From: Methylosinus trichosporium OB3b
GTDB taxonomy: Bacteria; Pseudomonadota; Alphaproteobacteria; Rhizobiales; Beijerinckiaceae
Length of the DNA: 64,000 nt
NCBI RefSeq assembly: GCF_002752655.1
Contig: NZ_CP023737.1
Location: 2,628,001 to 2,692,000 of the forward strand
Direction: 5' to 3'
Shown one piece after another: positions 46,891-55,332 of the stretch (the first letter of the stretch is position 1; every line of letters starts with the position of its first letter). The notes under the pieces are model-generated. The model saw only the letters and a list, made by a program, of their open reading frames with translations, ran no database searches and had not been told where the DNA came from. Position numbers and translations under genes: made by a program.

Positions 46891-48291
46891 TTACTCCGCC
46901 GCGCCGCTGTCGGCGTCGATCTCCGCCGCCTCCAGCAGGCGCTCTTGCCGGGTTGTCAGGAAGGCGGCGGGAATGCCGGCGCGGGCGTCCTCGGCCGGGC
47001 CGCGGATCGGCTCCGGCGGGGTGGTCCACACGAAAGCGTCGAGCTTGCCGGTCACCGGCGACGCCGGCGCCCAGCTGCGCGAGATGACGCCGTCGGCGAT
47101 CCAGGCCGGATCGCGCGGCGCGCGCGAGCCGCGCGCCAGCCATTCGCGCACCGGCCCGCTCGGCCCGTTCTCCGCGTCCTCCACCTCGGCCATCAGCAGG
47201 CAGATTTGCGCCGTCGGCGCCTGGCCCTCGGCGACGAGCGGAGCGAGCGCCCGCCGCGCCATGGCGAAGTCGCGCGCCGCCAGCGCCGCGCGCGCGACGA
47301 TGACGCCGCTCTCGGGCGCCTTGGGGGCGGCCAAAGCGAGCTTCTTCACCCGCGCCAGCCGCTCGGCGTTGGATTCGCTCGGCGAAGCGTCGAGATAAGC
47401 GGCGACGATGTCGGGATGCGGATTTTCCGCATAGGCTTTTTCCAGCAGCTTCAGCGCCTTGGCGCTATCGCCATGGCGCGCCAGCAGCCGGCCGATCAGC
47501 GCGATCGCCGGCACCAGCGTCGGCGCGCGCTTCACCGCCTGGCGGGCGAGATGCAGCGCCTCGCTCGGCGAATCGACTTGCTTCTCCATCGCGAGCGCCG
47601 TTTCCACCACCGCCCGCAGGCGTTGGGCGGTCGGCAGATCGATCGCCTTGGCCTTGAGATTGGCCTCGATGGCGACGCGCGCCTCCTCCCAATCGGCGTT
47701 GGAGCCGTGATGCTCCAGCAGCGCATGGCCGGCCCAGGGCACGGGCGCGAGCTGATGCGCCTGATCGGCGAAGAGATGCGCCGCCTCGGCGTCATTGCGG
47801 CGCTTGGCCTCGATATGCAGGCCGCGCAGGCCGAGCAGGCGCGTCTCGGAGAGCAGCGTCATCTCGTGGAACGCCGTCTCCGCGCCGACGCGGTCGCCCT
47901 CGAGCTGGGCGACCTGCGCCTTCAGCAAAAAGGTGAGCGGCTCCTTGGCGAGACATTTCTCGGCCTCTTTCGACGCCTTCTTCGCAGCGCCGACATGGCC
48001 GGCGCCGGCGGCGATGATGCCGCGCGAGAGCGCCTGAAATCCTTTTTCGCGGCGTCTCGATCGGGAGCTCTGGGCGAGCCGCGTCGGCGCTTGAAAAAAC
48101 GAGACGAGGATCGCCCAGGCGATGATGACGAGGGCGATGAGGCCGAGCGTCGCGGCGATCGCGACGAGCAGCGAGGTCTCGATATGATAGCCGCCCCAAT
48201 CCAGCGTGATGGAGCCGGGATGCTCGAGCATCCAGTGGAGGCCGAGGGAGAGGGCGGCGAGAGCCGCGAGAAAGATGAGCAGCAGAAGCAT
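46891..48291 (-). CDS. hemY: HemY-like tetratricopeptide membrane protein
   Basis: 466 residues. Two N-terminal membrane helices (MLLLLIFLAALAALSLGLHW and SLLVAIAATLGLIALVIIAW) frame WMLEHPGSITLDWGGY, the HemY N-terminal domain, followed by TPR helices. The gene is named for its link with heme genes, but its role is undefined. It is 14 bases after the mitofilin-like gene, the standard alphaproteobacterial pair. Confidence 0.9.
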   Translation of the reverse strand: MLLLLIFLAALAALSLGLHWMLEHPGSITLDWGGYHIETSLLVAIAATLGLIALVIIAWAILVSFFQAPTRLAQSSRSRRREKGFQALSRGIIAAGAGHVGAAKKASKEAEKCLAKEPLTFLLKAQVAQLEGDRVGAETAFHEMTLLSETRLLGLRGLHIEAKRRNDAEAAHLFADQAHQLAPVPWAGHALLEHHGSNADWEEARVAIEANLKAKAIDLPTAQRLRAVVETALAMEKQVDSPSEALHLARQAVKRAPTLVPAIALIGRLLARHGDSAKALKLLEKAYAENPHPDIVAAYLDASPSESNAERLARVKKLALAAPKAPESGVIVARAALAARDFAMARRALAPLVAEGQAPTAQICLLMAEVEDAENGPSGPVREWLARGSRAPRDPAWIADGVISRSWAPASPVTGKLDAFVWTTPPEPIRGPAEDARAGIPAAFLTTRQERLLEAAEIDADSGAAE

Positions 48292-48305
48292 GATCGGTCG
48301 GTCCC

Positions 48306-49760
48306 TCAGCTCTTGCCCTTTTTGCCGAGCGCCGCGATCGCGCTCGAGAGAATGGTCGCGGCGGCGCTGTCGGCCTCGAGCCGGCGCCGCGCCGACTCCT
48401 CCCACTCCCGCGCCAGCGCCCGGGCGTCTTCCGGCAGATCGGCGAAAGCGGCGAGCGCGGCGCCGATATCCTCATGGCCGAGCGCCGCTTCGATCTTCGT
48501 CGTGATCTCGGCGATCTCGATCTTGGTCGCCTCGCCCGGCGCCCGCATCTTGACCAGCTTGGAGGCGCCGTGGATCAGTCGGTCGGAGAGCGACTCCTCG
48601 GCGTGCGGCTCGGCCGCCGTCTCCATGCGCTTGACGAGCGGATGGAACGCCGTCTTCAGCGTATGGGGCGTCGGCGCGCCGGTCTCCGCCGAAGCGGCGA
48701 GACGCTCCAGCGCCTCCTTGTCGGCGCCCTGGGCGGCGAGCGCGGCGAACTCGGTCGAGAAGGGCGCGCCGCGCTCCAGCGCTTTTTGCAGCGAATGGGC
48801 GATCACGACGACGGCGGCGGGATTGGGCTCGTCCTCCGCGGGCTTTTGCGGCGGCTCGATCATCGCCTCTTTCGGCAGGCGACTTTCATCCTTCGGCGAA
48901 TCGAGCCGCTCGCGCAGCGCCTTCATCTCGTCTCCGAGCTCGTCGATCCGGCCTTCGAGCCCGCTGACATTGTCGTTGAGGTCGCGAAACTCCGGCGTCG
49001 CGGCGCTCGCCGCCGGCGCGCTCGGCGTGGGGGTCGGGGCGTTCGCGGCGGCGTCGCGCGCCTGCTCGGCGAGGTTCAGCGCGGAGCGCGCGATCTGCTC
49101 CAGCTCGCCGAGGCGCTTCGTCAGCGCGTCGATCTCCGCGCGAGCCTCGCTGTCCAGCTCGGGGAGGGCGGCGACGACCGGCGGCGGTTCATGAGCGGGA
49201 GCGGGCGGCGCTTCGAGAACGGGCCGCGGCGGCGGCGTCGGCGCATCGATCGGCGGCGGCGCGGACCAGGTGATTCGCTCTCCGTCGTCGCTCGGCGACG
49301 CTGGCTTCGACTCGGCCGGCTTCGATTCGGTCGGCTTGATTTCGGCGTGCAGCGGCGGGCGCGGCTCGGGCGCAGGGCTCGGCGGCTTCTTGCTCGGCCG
49401 CGCGGCGTCGCCGAGCCATTTCACGCTCGTTTCGCGCAGCGAGGCGACGAGCTTCTCGGGCCGGGCGGAATAGTCGTCGACGAGAGCGGCGAAAGCGGCG
49501 AGCTTCTCGTGCTTGTCGCGAAAGCGATAGGCCGCGATCGCTCCGGCGGTCGCTGCGAGGCCGAGAATCGCCACGGCCGAGGTCATGAGCAGCCGGTTCT
49601 TGCGGCGCGTCGGGGGCGCGGCCTCCATCGGCGCCGGAGTTGCTTGCAGAGCAGGCTGCGCCTCGACCGAATCGGCGGGCTCGACCGAGGGGCGGTCGGC
49701 GGCGGCCGCGTCCAAGGCTCCGGAACCACGCGTTTCGGGGTCTTTCTCGTCTTGCGCCAT
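48306..49760 (-). CDS. mitofilin (Mic60)-like inner-membrane protein
   Basis: 484 residues. An acidic/proline-rich N-terminus, one membrane helix near residues 58-80 (LLMTSAVAILGLAATAGAIAAY), a long Pro-rich periplasmic linker, a coiled coil near 210-295 (SGLEGRIDELGDEMKALRERL) and a helical C-terminal region as in COG4223/alphaproteobacterial Mic60. Homologues bend membranes into invaginations; methanotrophs such as Methylosinus carry stacked internal membranes. It precedes hemY; hemC and hemD, its usual upstream neighbours, are not present. Confidence 0.85.
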   Translation of the reverse strand: MAQDEKDPETRGSGALDAAAADRPSVEPADSVEAQPALQATPAPMEAAPPTRRKNRLLMTSAVAILGLAATAGAIAAYRFRDKHEKLAAFAALVDDYSARPEKLVASLRETSVKWLGDAARPSKKPPSPAPEPRPPLHAEIKPTESKPAESKPASPSDDGERITWSAPPPIDAPTPPPRPVLEAPPAPAHEPPPVVAALPELDSEARAEIDALTKRLGELEQIARSALNLAEQARDAAANAPTPTPSAPAASAATPEFRDLNDNVSGLEGRIDELGDEMKALRERLDSPKDESRLPKEAMIEPPQKPAEDEPNPAAVVVIAHSLQKALERGAPFSTEFAALAAQGADKEALERLAASAETGAPTPHTLKTAFHPLVKRMETAAEPHAEESLSDRLIHGASKLVKMRAPGEATKIEIAEITTKIEAALGHEDIGAALAAFADLPEDARALAREWEESARRRLEADSAAATILSSAIAALGKKGKS

Positions 49761-49875
49761 TTCGGGGGCTCCTCGCCGCGCTTTCTTATAGACGAGCCCG
49801 TCCTTATAGACGAGCCCGGCGGAAGGCGAAACATAGAGAGCGCCGAGCCGCGCCGCAGCGCCGCGCTCGGGCTCC

Positions 49876-50739
49876 TCAATCTGCAGCGCCCGCGAGCGCC
49901 AGCGTGCGGCGGGCTCCGTCGAGATGCAGCCGCTCCACCATGCGCCCGTCGACTTGCGCGACGCCGACGGCGGCGTTCTCGGGCGCGTCGAAAATCTCGA
50001 CGATCCGGCGGGCGAAGGCGATCTCCGCCGGCGAGGGCGCGAACACCTCGTTGACGACGGCGATCTGCGACGGATGGATCAGCATCTTGCCGTCCATGCC
50101 GAGGTCACGGCCCTGCTCCGCCTCGCGGCGCAGCCCTTCGGCGTCGTTGAAATCATTGTAGATGCCGTCGATGATGTCGACATCGTGCAGCCGCGCGGCG
50201 AGCACGGCGGAGGAGAGCCAGGAGAGCAGCGCCGGCCGGCCGGGCGTCAGCCGCGCGCGCGTCGATTTGGCGATGTCATTGGGTCCGAGCACCATCGCCG
50301 CCAGCGGCGCCTCGGCGGCGGCGGAGGCGATCTTCTCTATGTCGAAAAGGGCGCGCGGCGTCTCGATCATGGCGTAGAGCGCCGTATGGGCCGGCGCGCC
50401 GGCGGCGGCGATGTCGCGCGCGGCGCGCAGAATATCCTCGCGGCTGTTGGCCTTGGGGATCACGATCGCGTCGGGCCCGGCCGCCGCCACGGCGGCGATG
50501 TCGGCCGCATACCAGGGCGAATCGAAGACATTGACGCGCACGACGATCTCGCGCGCGCCATAGCCGCCGCCGCGCACCGCCGCGACGACCTGCTCGCGCG
50601 CGGCGTCCTTGGCGCTCTCGGCCACCCCGTCCTCGAGCTCGAACATCAGCACATCGGCTGCGAGCGTCTTGCCCTTCTCCAGCGCGCGCGCGTTCGATCC
50701 GGGCATGGCCAGCATGCTGCGTCGCAGTCGTGACATCAT
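49876..50739 (-). CDS. HpcH/HpaI (CitE-like) CoA-ester lyase family enzyme
   Basis: 287 residues forming a TIM barrel. LRRSMLAMPGSNARALEKG and LMFELEDGVAE (metal-binding Glu/Asp), AMIETPRALFDIEKIA and GMDGKMLIHPSQI are CitE/Mcl family motifs. Members cleave or hydrolyse malyl-CoA-type esters, and such enzymes serve the serine cycle or ethylmalonyl-CoA pathway. Which ester is used here cannot be told. The ATG at 50739 has GGGGAGAA upstream. It is divergent from the carbonic anhydrase. Confidence 0.85.
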   Translation of the reverse strand: MMSRLRRSMLAMPGSNARALEKGKTLAADVLMFELEDGVAESAKDAAREQVVAAVRGGGYGAREIVVRVNVFDSPWYAADIAAVAAAGPDAIVIPKANSREDILRAARDIAAAGAPAHTALYAMIETPRALFDIEKIASAAAEAPLAAMVLGPNDIAKSTRARLTPGRPALLSWLSSAVLAARLHDVDIIDGIYNDFNDAEGLRREAEQGRDLGMDGKMLIHPSQIAVVNEVFAPSPAEIAFARRIVEIFDAPENAAVGVAQVDGRMVERLHLDGARRTLALAGAAD

Positions 50740-50837
50740 GGCGCCGTCATTCTCCCCTTGCTTCGTCGGTTGGCCTCCACAATAAAGGAGCGAAGGCCGG
50801 CGCGCCATCGCCCTCGGGCGCGAAGTCAGGATCGAGA

Positions 50838-51557
50838 ATGGACGACACCGGCGCCGCCGCGGCGCCCGCGGAGCTGTTGCCGAGGCATCTTTCCGAGGGC
50901 TATGAGACGTTCCTCTCCGGCCGGTTCCGCGACGAGCGGCAGCGATTTCTCGAGCTCGCCGAGCAGGGCCAGCGTCCGAAGACCATGGTCATCGGCTGCT
51001 GCGATTCGCGTGTCGCTCCCGAGGCGATATTCGACGCCGGCCCCGGAGACTTGTTCGTCATCCGCAATGTCGGCAATCTGGTGCCGCCCTATGCGCCGGA
51101 CGATCGATATCACGGCACCTCGGCGGCGCTCGAATATGCGGTGATGGCGCTCAAGGTTCAGCATATCGTCGTGCTCGGCCACGCCCTCTGCGGCGGTGTG
51201 CGCGCCTATGCCGAGAACCGGGCCGATCCTTACACGCGGCCGCTCTCGACCGGCGATTTCATCGGCCGCTGGACCGAGCTCCTCGCCCCCGCGGCCGAGC
51301 GCGCCGGCGCTGCTCCGGAGCCGCTCACCTCCGCCTATGTCGAGCGGCTGGCCCTCGAATCGATAAAGCAGGGTCTCGCGAATCTGCGCGGGTTTCCGAT
51401 GGTGCAGACGCTCGAGCAGCGCGGCTATCTGCGGCTCCACGGCGCCTACTTCCGTGTGATGGACGGGCGCCTTCTGGCGTTGGACGAGGACTCGGGCCAA
51501 TATCGCCAGGTCGCGCCCGGGGCGCATGAGTCGGCCTTCGCCGACCCGCGGATGTGA
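50838..51557 (+). CDS. beta-class carbonic anhydrase
   Basis: 239 residues. Zinc ligands are visible: Cys in CCDSRV with the Asp-Arg pair, and His plus Cys in VLGHALCGGV. VIRNVGNLVPP is the substrate-pocket region. It interconverts CO2 and bicarbonate, useful for PEP carboxylase in serine-cycle methanotrophs. The ATG at 50838 is chosen over an in-frame extension to 50730. There is no signal peptide. Confidence 0.94.
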   Translation: MDDTGAAAAPAELLPRHLSEGYETFLSGRFRDERQRFLELAEQGQRPKTMVIGCCDSRVAPEAIFDAGPGDLFVIRNVGNLVPPYAPDDRYHGTSAALEYAVMALKVQHIVVLGHALCGGVRAYAENRADPYTRPLSTGDFIGRWTELLAPAAERAGAAPEPLTSAYVERLALESIKQGLANLRGFPMVQTLEQRGYLRLHGAYFRVMDGRLLALDEDSGQYRQVAPGAHESAFADPRM

Positions 51558-51572
51558 GAGAGGAGCCGAGGA

Positions 51573-52481
51573 GTGACGAGCCCTGCCGCCGATACGGCGC
51601 CGGTACCGCAGATCTCGGGCCTTGCCGCGCTGGCTCCACGCTATGACGCGCTCTTCTGCGACGTCTGGGGCGTGCTGATCGACGGCCGCTCACATTTTCC
51701 CGCCGCCGCCGCCGCGCTCGAGCGCTATCGCGCCGAAGGCGGCAAGGTCGTGCTGATCACCAACGCCTCGCGTCCGAGCCAGGAGGTGCGCGGCCAGCTC
51801 GATCGGCTGGGTCTCCCGCGCGCCGCCTATGACGATCTCGTGAGCGCCGGAGAGCTGACCATGCTCGGCATGGTCAGCCGCCCGGGCCAGACCTGTTTCC
51901 AGCTCGGCCCGCCGCGCGACAACGGCCTGTTCGAGGCGGCGCGGCGGCTGATGGGCGGCGAGCTGCGCCTCGTTCCGCTGGAGGAGGCCGATTATGTCGT
52001 CTGCACCGGGCTCGTCGACGAGCGGCGCGAGACGCCGGACGATTACGGGCCGACGCTCGCCGCCATGAAGGCGCGCGATCTCACCATGCTCTGCGCCAAT
52101 CCCGATATCGTCGTCGGCGTCGGCGGCGAGCTGGTCTGGTGCGCCGGCGCCCTCGCCGAGCGCTATGCGGCGCTGGGCGGAAAAGTGGCGATGGCCGGCA
52201 AGCCGCATCCGGAGATTTATACGGCCGCCTTCGAGAGCCTCGCTCGTCTTGCCGGCGGCGCGGTCGACCGCTCGCGCGTCCTGGCGGTCGGGGACGGGGT
52301 CGCGACCGATCTCGTCGGCGCCGCCCGAGCGGGACTCGACAGCCTCTTTCTGCTGGACGGCGTCCACCGGGAGGAGCTGTTTCCGGGCCCCGAAGGGCGG
52401 CTCGACCACGCGGCGCTCGGCGAGCTTTTTGCACGGGCCCATGTCAAACCGGTTGCAATGACCTCTATTCTGGTGTGGTAG
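51573..52481 (+). CDS. HAD-superfamily (class IIA) phosphatase, TIGR01459 type
   Basis: 302 residues. DALFCDVWGVLIDGRSHFPA holds the nucleophile Asp and its partner (DxWGV is typical of this subgroup), VLITNASRPSQEV motif II, and VLAVGDGVATDLVGAARAG motif IV. The substrate is unknown. The GTG start has GAGGAGCCGAGGA upstream and lies 16 bases after the carbonic anhydrase stop, so the two may be co-transcribed. Confidence 0.9.
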   Translation: MTSPAADTAPVPQISGLAALAPRYDALFCDVWGVLIDGRSHFPAAAAALERYRAEGGKVVLITNASRPSQEVRGQLDRLGLPRAAYDDLVSAGELTMLGMVSRPGQTCFQLGPPRDNGLFEAARRLMGGELRLVPLEEADYVVCTGLVDERRETPDDYGPTLAAMKARDLTMLCANPDIVVGVGGELVWCAGALAERYAALGGKVAMAGKPHPEIYTAAFESLARLAGGAVDRSRVLAVGDGVATDLVGAARAGLDSLFLLDGVHREELFPGPEGRLDHAALGELFARAHVKPVAMTSILVW

Positions 52482-52536
52482 AAGGAGGTCAGCGCGGCGA
52501 AACCCCTTCTGCGACAACCCCGGCCGGTGAACGACG

Positions 52537-53013
52537 ATGTCGACCCCCTTCAAGACCTATTATTTCGAAGACCTCAGCCTGGGGATGCGCGAGACCTTGA
52601 TGAAGGCGGTCATGGACGACGACGTCATCGCCTTCGCAGACCTCTCGGGCGATCGCAATCCGATTCATCTCTCGGATCATTTCGCCAGCAAGACGCGCTT
52701 CGGCGAGCGCATCGTCCACGGCCTCTACACGGCGTCGCTGATCTCCACGGTGATCGGCATGTATCTGCCGGGACCGGGCGCGGTCTATCTGTCGCAGACG
52801 CTGAACTTCCGCGCTCCGGTCAAGATCGGCGACGTGATCCATGTGGTGGTCGAGATCGTCGAGCTGATCGAGAAGGGCCGCCGGGCGCGGCTGCATTGCG
52901 AATGCCTCGTCGACGGCAAGGTGGTGCTGGACGGCGAAGCCTGGGTCATGGTGCCGAGTCGCGAGCAGGCGACCCGCGCCGCGCAGCTGGCAAAGCCCGC
53001 GGCGCCGGTGTAG
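52537..53013 (+). CDS. MaoC-family (R)-specific hydratase
   Basis: 158 residues, single hot-dog domain. FADLSGDRNPIHLSDHFA and FGERIVHGLYTASLIS hold the hydratase-2 Asp and His. PhaJ-like members feed (R)-3-hydroxyacyl-CoA to polyhydroxyalkanoate synthesis, but the substrate here is not fixed by sequence. It follows the HAD gene by 55 bases. Confidence 0.88.
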   Translation: MSTPFKTYYFEDLSLGMRETLMKAVMDDDVIAFADLSGDRNPIHLSDHFASKTRFGERIVHGLYTASLISTVIGMYLPGPGAVYLSQTLNFRAPVKIGDVIHVVVEIVELIEKGRRARLHCECLVDGKVVLDGEAWVMVPSREQATRAAQLAKPAAPV

Positions 53014-53032
53014 CGCCCCCGGTTTCGAAGAA

Positions 53033-53095
53033 CGAGCCCGAAGGCTCGCGGTTCAGAGGCCGCGACTGGATCGCGAGCCTTCAGGCTCGCTCTTT
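53033..53095 (+). terminator. two hairpins after the MaoC gene
   Basis: CGAGCC-CGAA-GGCTCG (53033-53048) and GCGAGCC-TTCA-GGCTCGC followed by TCTTT (53073-53095). The second matches the hairpin at 26228-26249. They lie between the convergent MaoC gene and the small minus-strand gene. Confidence 0.55.
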
Positions 53096-53104
53096 CGGCG
53101 CGAA

Positions 53105-53266
53105 TCAGTTCATGAATGCGACCGCGGCGAGAATCACGCCGGCGAGCGCGATTTGCGTTACGAACAGCCGCCTCAGAATATCGACTTTCAGATTGGCCAT
53201 TTCCTTGCGCAGCTCTCCCGCCAGCTTTTTCAAGTGGGTCTTGGTCGCGATGGCGAGCGACGTCAT
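53105..53266 (-). CDS. small single-pass membrane protein
   Basis: 53 residues: an amphipathic helix (KKLAGELRKEMANLKVDILR) followed by one C-terminal membrane helix (LFVTQIALAGVILAAVAFM). The arrangement resembles the C-terminus of DUF1640/CCDC90-type proteins. The ATG at 53266 has AAGGA about eight bases upstream; an earlier in-frame ATG (53290) is less well placed. Function unknown. Confidence 0.55.
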   Translation of the reverse strand: MTSLAIATKTHLKKLAGELRKEMANLKVDILRRLFVTQIALAGVILAAVAFMN

Positions 53267-53460
53267 CCCGTGTCCTTTTCCCCGAGTCATTGCGAACTTG
53301 CGTCGAGCGTAGCTCGTCGTCGTCGGTCGTCTCGCCCGCGCCGCTTATTAAGTAATCGTGACATGCGCTGGCCGTGCGTGCGCCGAACAAGCGCCTTTTT
53401 CTCTCGTCACGCTTCGCTTCCGCCCGAACGCCTCCGTCCCATCCATCAGGAACTTGGTCA

Positions 53461-54138
53461 GTGGATAGCCCGCAAGCGCTCGAAACCCCGCCGATAGCCG
53501 ACGATGTGGCGGGGTCGCTCTTCGTCCGGCATTTGCTCCTCCCGCGCTGGGGCGTCTCCGCGAAACGCCAGGAGGCGCTGTATCGACGGCGGCCGCTCTC
53601 CGCCGCTCGCGGCGCGAGCGTCGCCGGAGCGGTGATCGGCGTCAGCCTCGCCTTCGGCGCCGGCGCCGGCGAGCTCGGCTTTCCCGCCTCGGCGCTCGGC
53701 GAGTTCGCCGAGAAGAACCGGCCGAGCTTCGAGACGGCGCCGCCGCTCGCGGCCGGGGCCGCTGCGCCCGCGATCATGCCCCCAGCGGCGCCGCCTGCGG
53801 AACCGCCGGCCCCGCAACCCGCTCCCGCGAGCCCGCCCGAGGCTCCGCCGCCGGCCGTGCGCGCGGCGCCGGAAGCGACGGGCGCGATGGACGAATATGA
53901 GGCGCGCTGCTTCGTGAAGATCGACGGGAAGGTGGTTGTCTCGAACAGCTGCCGCATCCTGCGCGACGGCGGCAAGAGCGTCGTCTTCGAGATCGAGGAC
54001 GGGCCGCTCACCATCGACCAGCGACAGGGCCGCGTCTGGACGGCGCGTCTCAAGGACCGCGACTTCGGCAATGTCTACAAGACGGGCGAGTGCTGGGGCG
54101 CGCATGGCTTCTACGCCTGCGACCGCGGCCGCAAGTGA
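53461..54138 (+). CDS. proline-rich single-pass protein with Cys-containing C-terminal domain
   Basis: 225 residues from a GTG with AGGAAC upstream (an extension to 53374 is possible). A hydrophobic segment near residues 52-72 (GASVAGAVIGVSLAFGAGAG) is followed by a Pro/Ala linker (residues 95-140) and a C-terminal domain of about 80 residues with four cysteines (ARCFV, SNSCRI, GECWG, FYACD). No family is recognised. The layout suggests a membrane anchor carrying a small periplasmic disulfide-bonded domain. Confidence 0.55.
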   Translation: MDSPQALETPPIADDVAGSLFVRHLLLPRWGVSAKRQEALYRRRPLSAARGASVAGAVIGVSLAFGAGAGELGFPASALGEFAEKNRPSFETAPPLAAGAAAPAIMPPAAPPAEPPAPQPAPASPPEAPPPAVRAAPEATGAMDEYEARCFVKIDGKVVVSNSCRILRDGGKSVVFEIEDGPLTIDQRQGRVWTARLKDRDFGNVYKTGECWGAHGFYACDRGRK

Positions 54139-54157
54139 ACGTCAGAACCAGTGAACG

Positions 54158-54565
54158 TCAGAACCAGCCGAATCCCGGTCGCCAGCCGAGCCCGCGATAC
54201 CAGTCGACATGGCCGCCGGGAAAGCCATAGCGCCATTGCACGACTTGCGTGCCGGCATGAACCCAAGGCTTGTAGTACGGGCCGGCGGATTCGTAAGGAT
54301 CGAACAGCGGCGGGTCCTCATGCAGCCAGACGCGGCCGCCGAGCGGCGGCAGCATGGGCGCCGTCGCCGGCGCGAGCGCCGCGACCTTCGCCCGGGCGCA
54401 GTGCGTGCGGCCGCGCGCCGGCGGACAGCGGCGCGGCGGAGTTCGGACCTCACGGACCTCGGGAGCTTCGGACGCGGCGCCTTCGGAGGATTGCGCCGAG
54501 GCGCCTGTCGCCGGCGCCGATAAAGCGGTGGTCGTCAGAATGAACGCGAGCATCGCGGATCGCAT
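54158..54565 (-). CDS. exported aromatic-rich hypothetical protein
   Basis: 135 residues with a signal peptide (MRSAMLAFILTTTALSAPAT, cleavage near ASA). The last 60 residues are rich in Trp, Tyr, Phe and Gly (GPYYKPWVHAGTQVVQWRYG, ending WRPGFGWF). No known family is recognised. The ATG at 54565 is where the signal begins. It is downstream of the SH3-domain gene on the same strand. Confidence 0.55.
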   Translation of the reverse strand: MRSAMLAFILTTTALSAPATGASAQSSEGAASEAPEVREVRTPPRRCPPARGRTHCARAKVAALAPATAPMLPPLGGRVWLHEDPPLFDPYESAGPYYKPWVHAGTQVVQWRYGFPGGHVDWYRGLGWRPGFGWF

Positions 54566-54698
54566 ATTTGGCCTCGTCGACAGTCGAACCGACCGATCGA
54601 ACGCTATCACGAAACGATTTTCTCGCCTATCGGGGCGGACCGGCCCCGCGAGAGGAGCAGCGCGCGAAATTTCGCGCGCTGCGGTCTTGCCGGCCGGC

Positions 54699-55037
54699 TC
54701 AGAACAGCGGGGCCGGGGCGGGAGCCGTGACGATCGCCGCCGGGACGGCGACGACCGGCGCAGGCACGGCCACGACCGGCGCGACGATGGCGGGACGCGC
54801 CAGCAGCGAGCTGGCCACGAAGCCGACATTGCCGGCATAGACCACGCGGGACCAGCCGCCGATATGTCCCCGCACCTCGACCACGGTCTTGGGCGGAATG
54901 GCGAGGATCGGCATGAAGGTCACGCCCGGACCCGAGCGGAAGGCGGCCAGATCGGTGACGATGCGCGGACCGGCGATGGCGGAGCCCGCTCCGGCGAGCA
55001 GCGCGACGGCGACGAGAGTTGCGAGTTTGGACTTCAT
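54699..55037 (-). CDS. exported bacterial SH3-domain protein
   Basis: 112 residues: signal peptide (MKSKLATLVAVALLAGAGSA), a bacterial SH3 domain (DLAAFRSGPGVTFMPILAIP ... VRGHIGGWSRVVYAGNVGFV) and a Val/Pro/Ala tail with repeated VVAVPAP units. SH3b proteins often bind cell-wall peptides. The 55038-55332 gap before the next gene shows no other feature. Confidence 0.8.
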   Translation of the reverse strand: MKSKLATLVAVALLAGAGSAIAGPRIVTDLAAFRSGPGVTFMPILAIPPKTVVEVRGHIGGWSRVVYAGNVGFVASSLLARPAIVAPVVAVPAPVVAVPAAIVTAPAPAPLF

Positions 55038-55332
55038 TCAAGACCTCCAGGAAAGGCTTGCCTTTCGGCAATCATGTTGCCTCACGGCGGCGCAAGTAGC
55101 GCACGCGGGACGCTCGAACATGGGAGCGGCGCAAATTCCCTGAGCGACGAGGTTAACGCGCGAGCGCCGCGAATCTTGCTCGGCGCCTCTCTCGCGCGCG
55201 ATGTCTGTGCGCCCGCGCATCGCTCGACTCCGCCAATCCCTATGAAACGCCCGAAGGCGCGCTCGACTCGCGAAGGCTCGCCGCATTAGGCTCGCGTTCG
55301 GCCGGCGAGCGCTCACGCGGCGGAGAAGTTGA

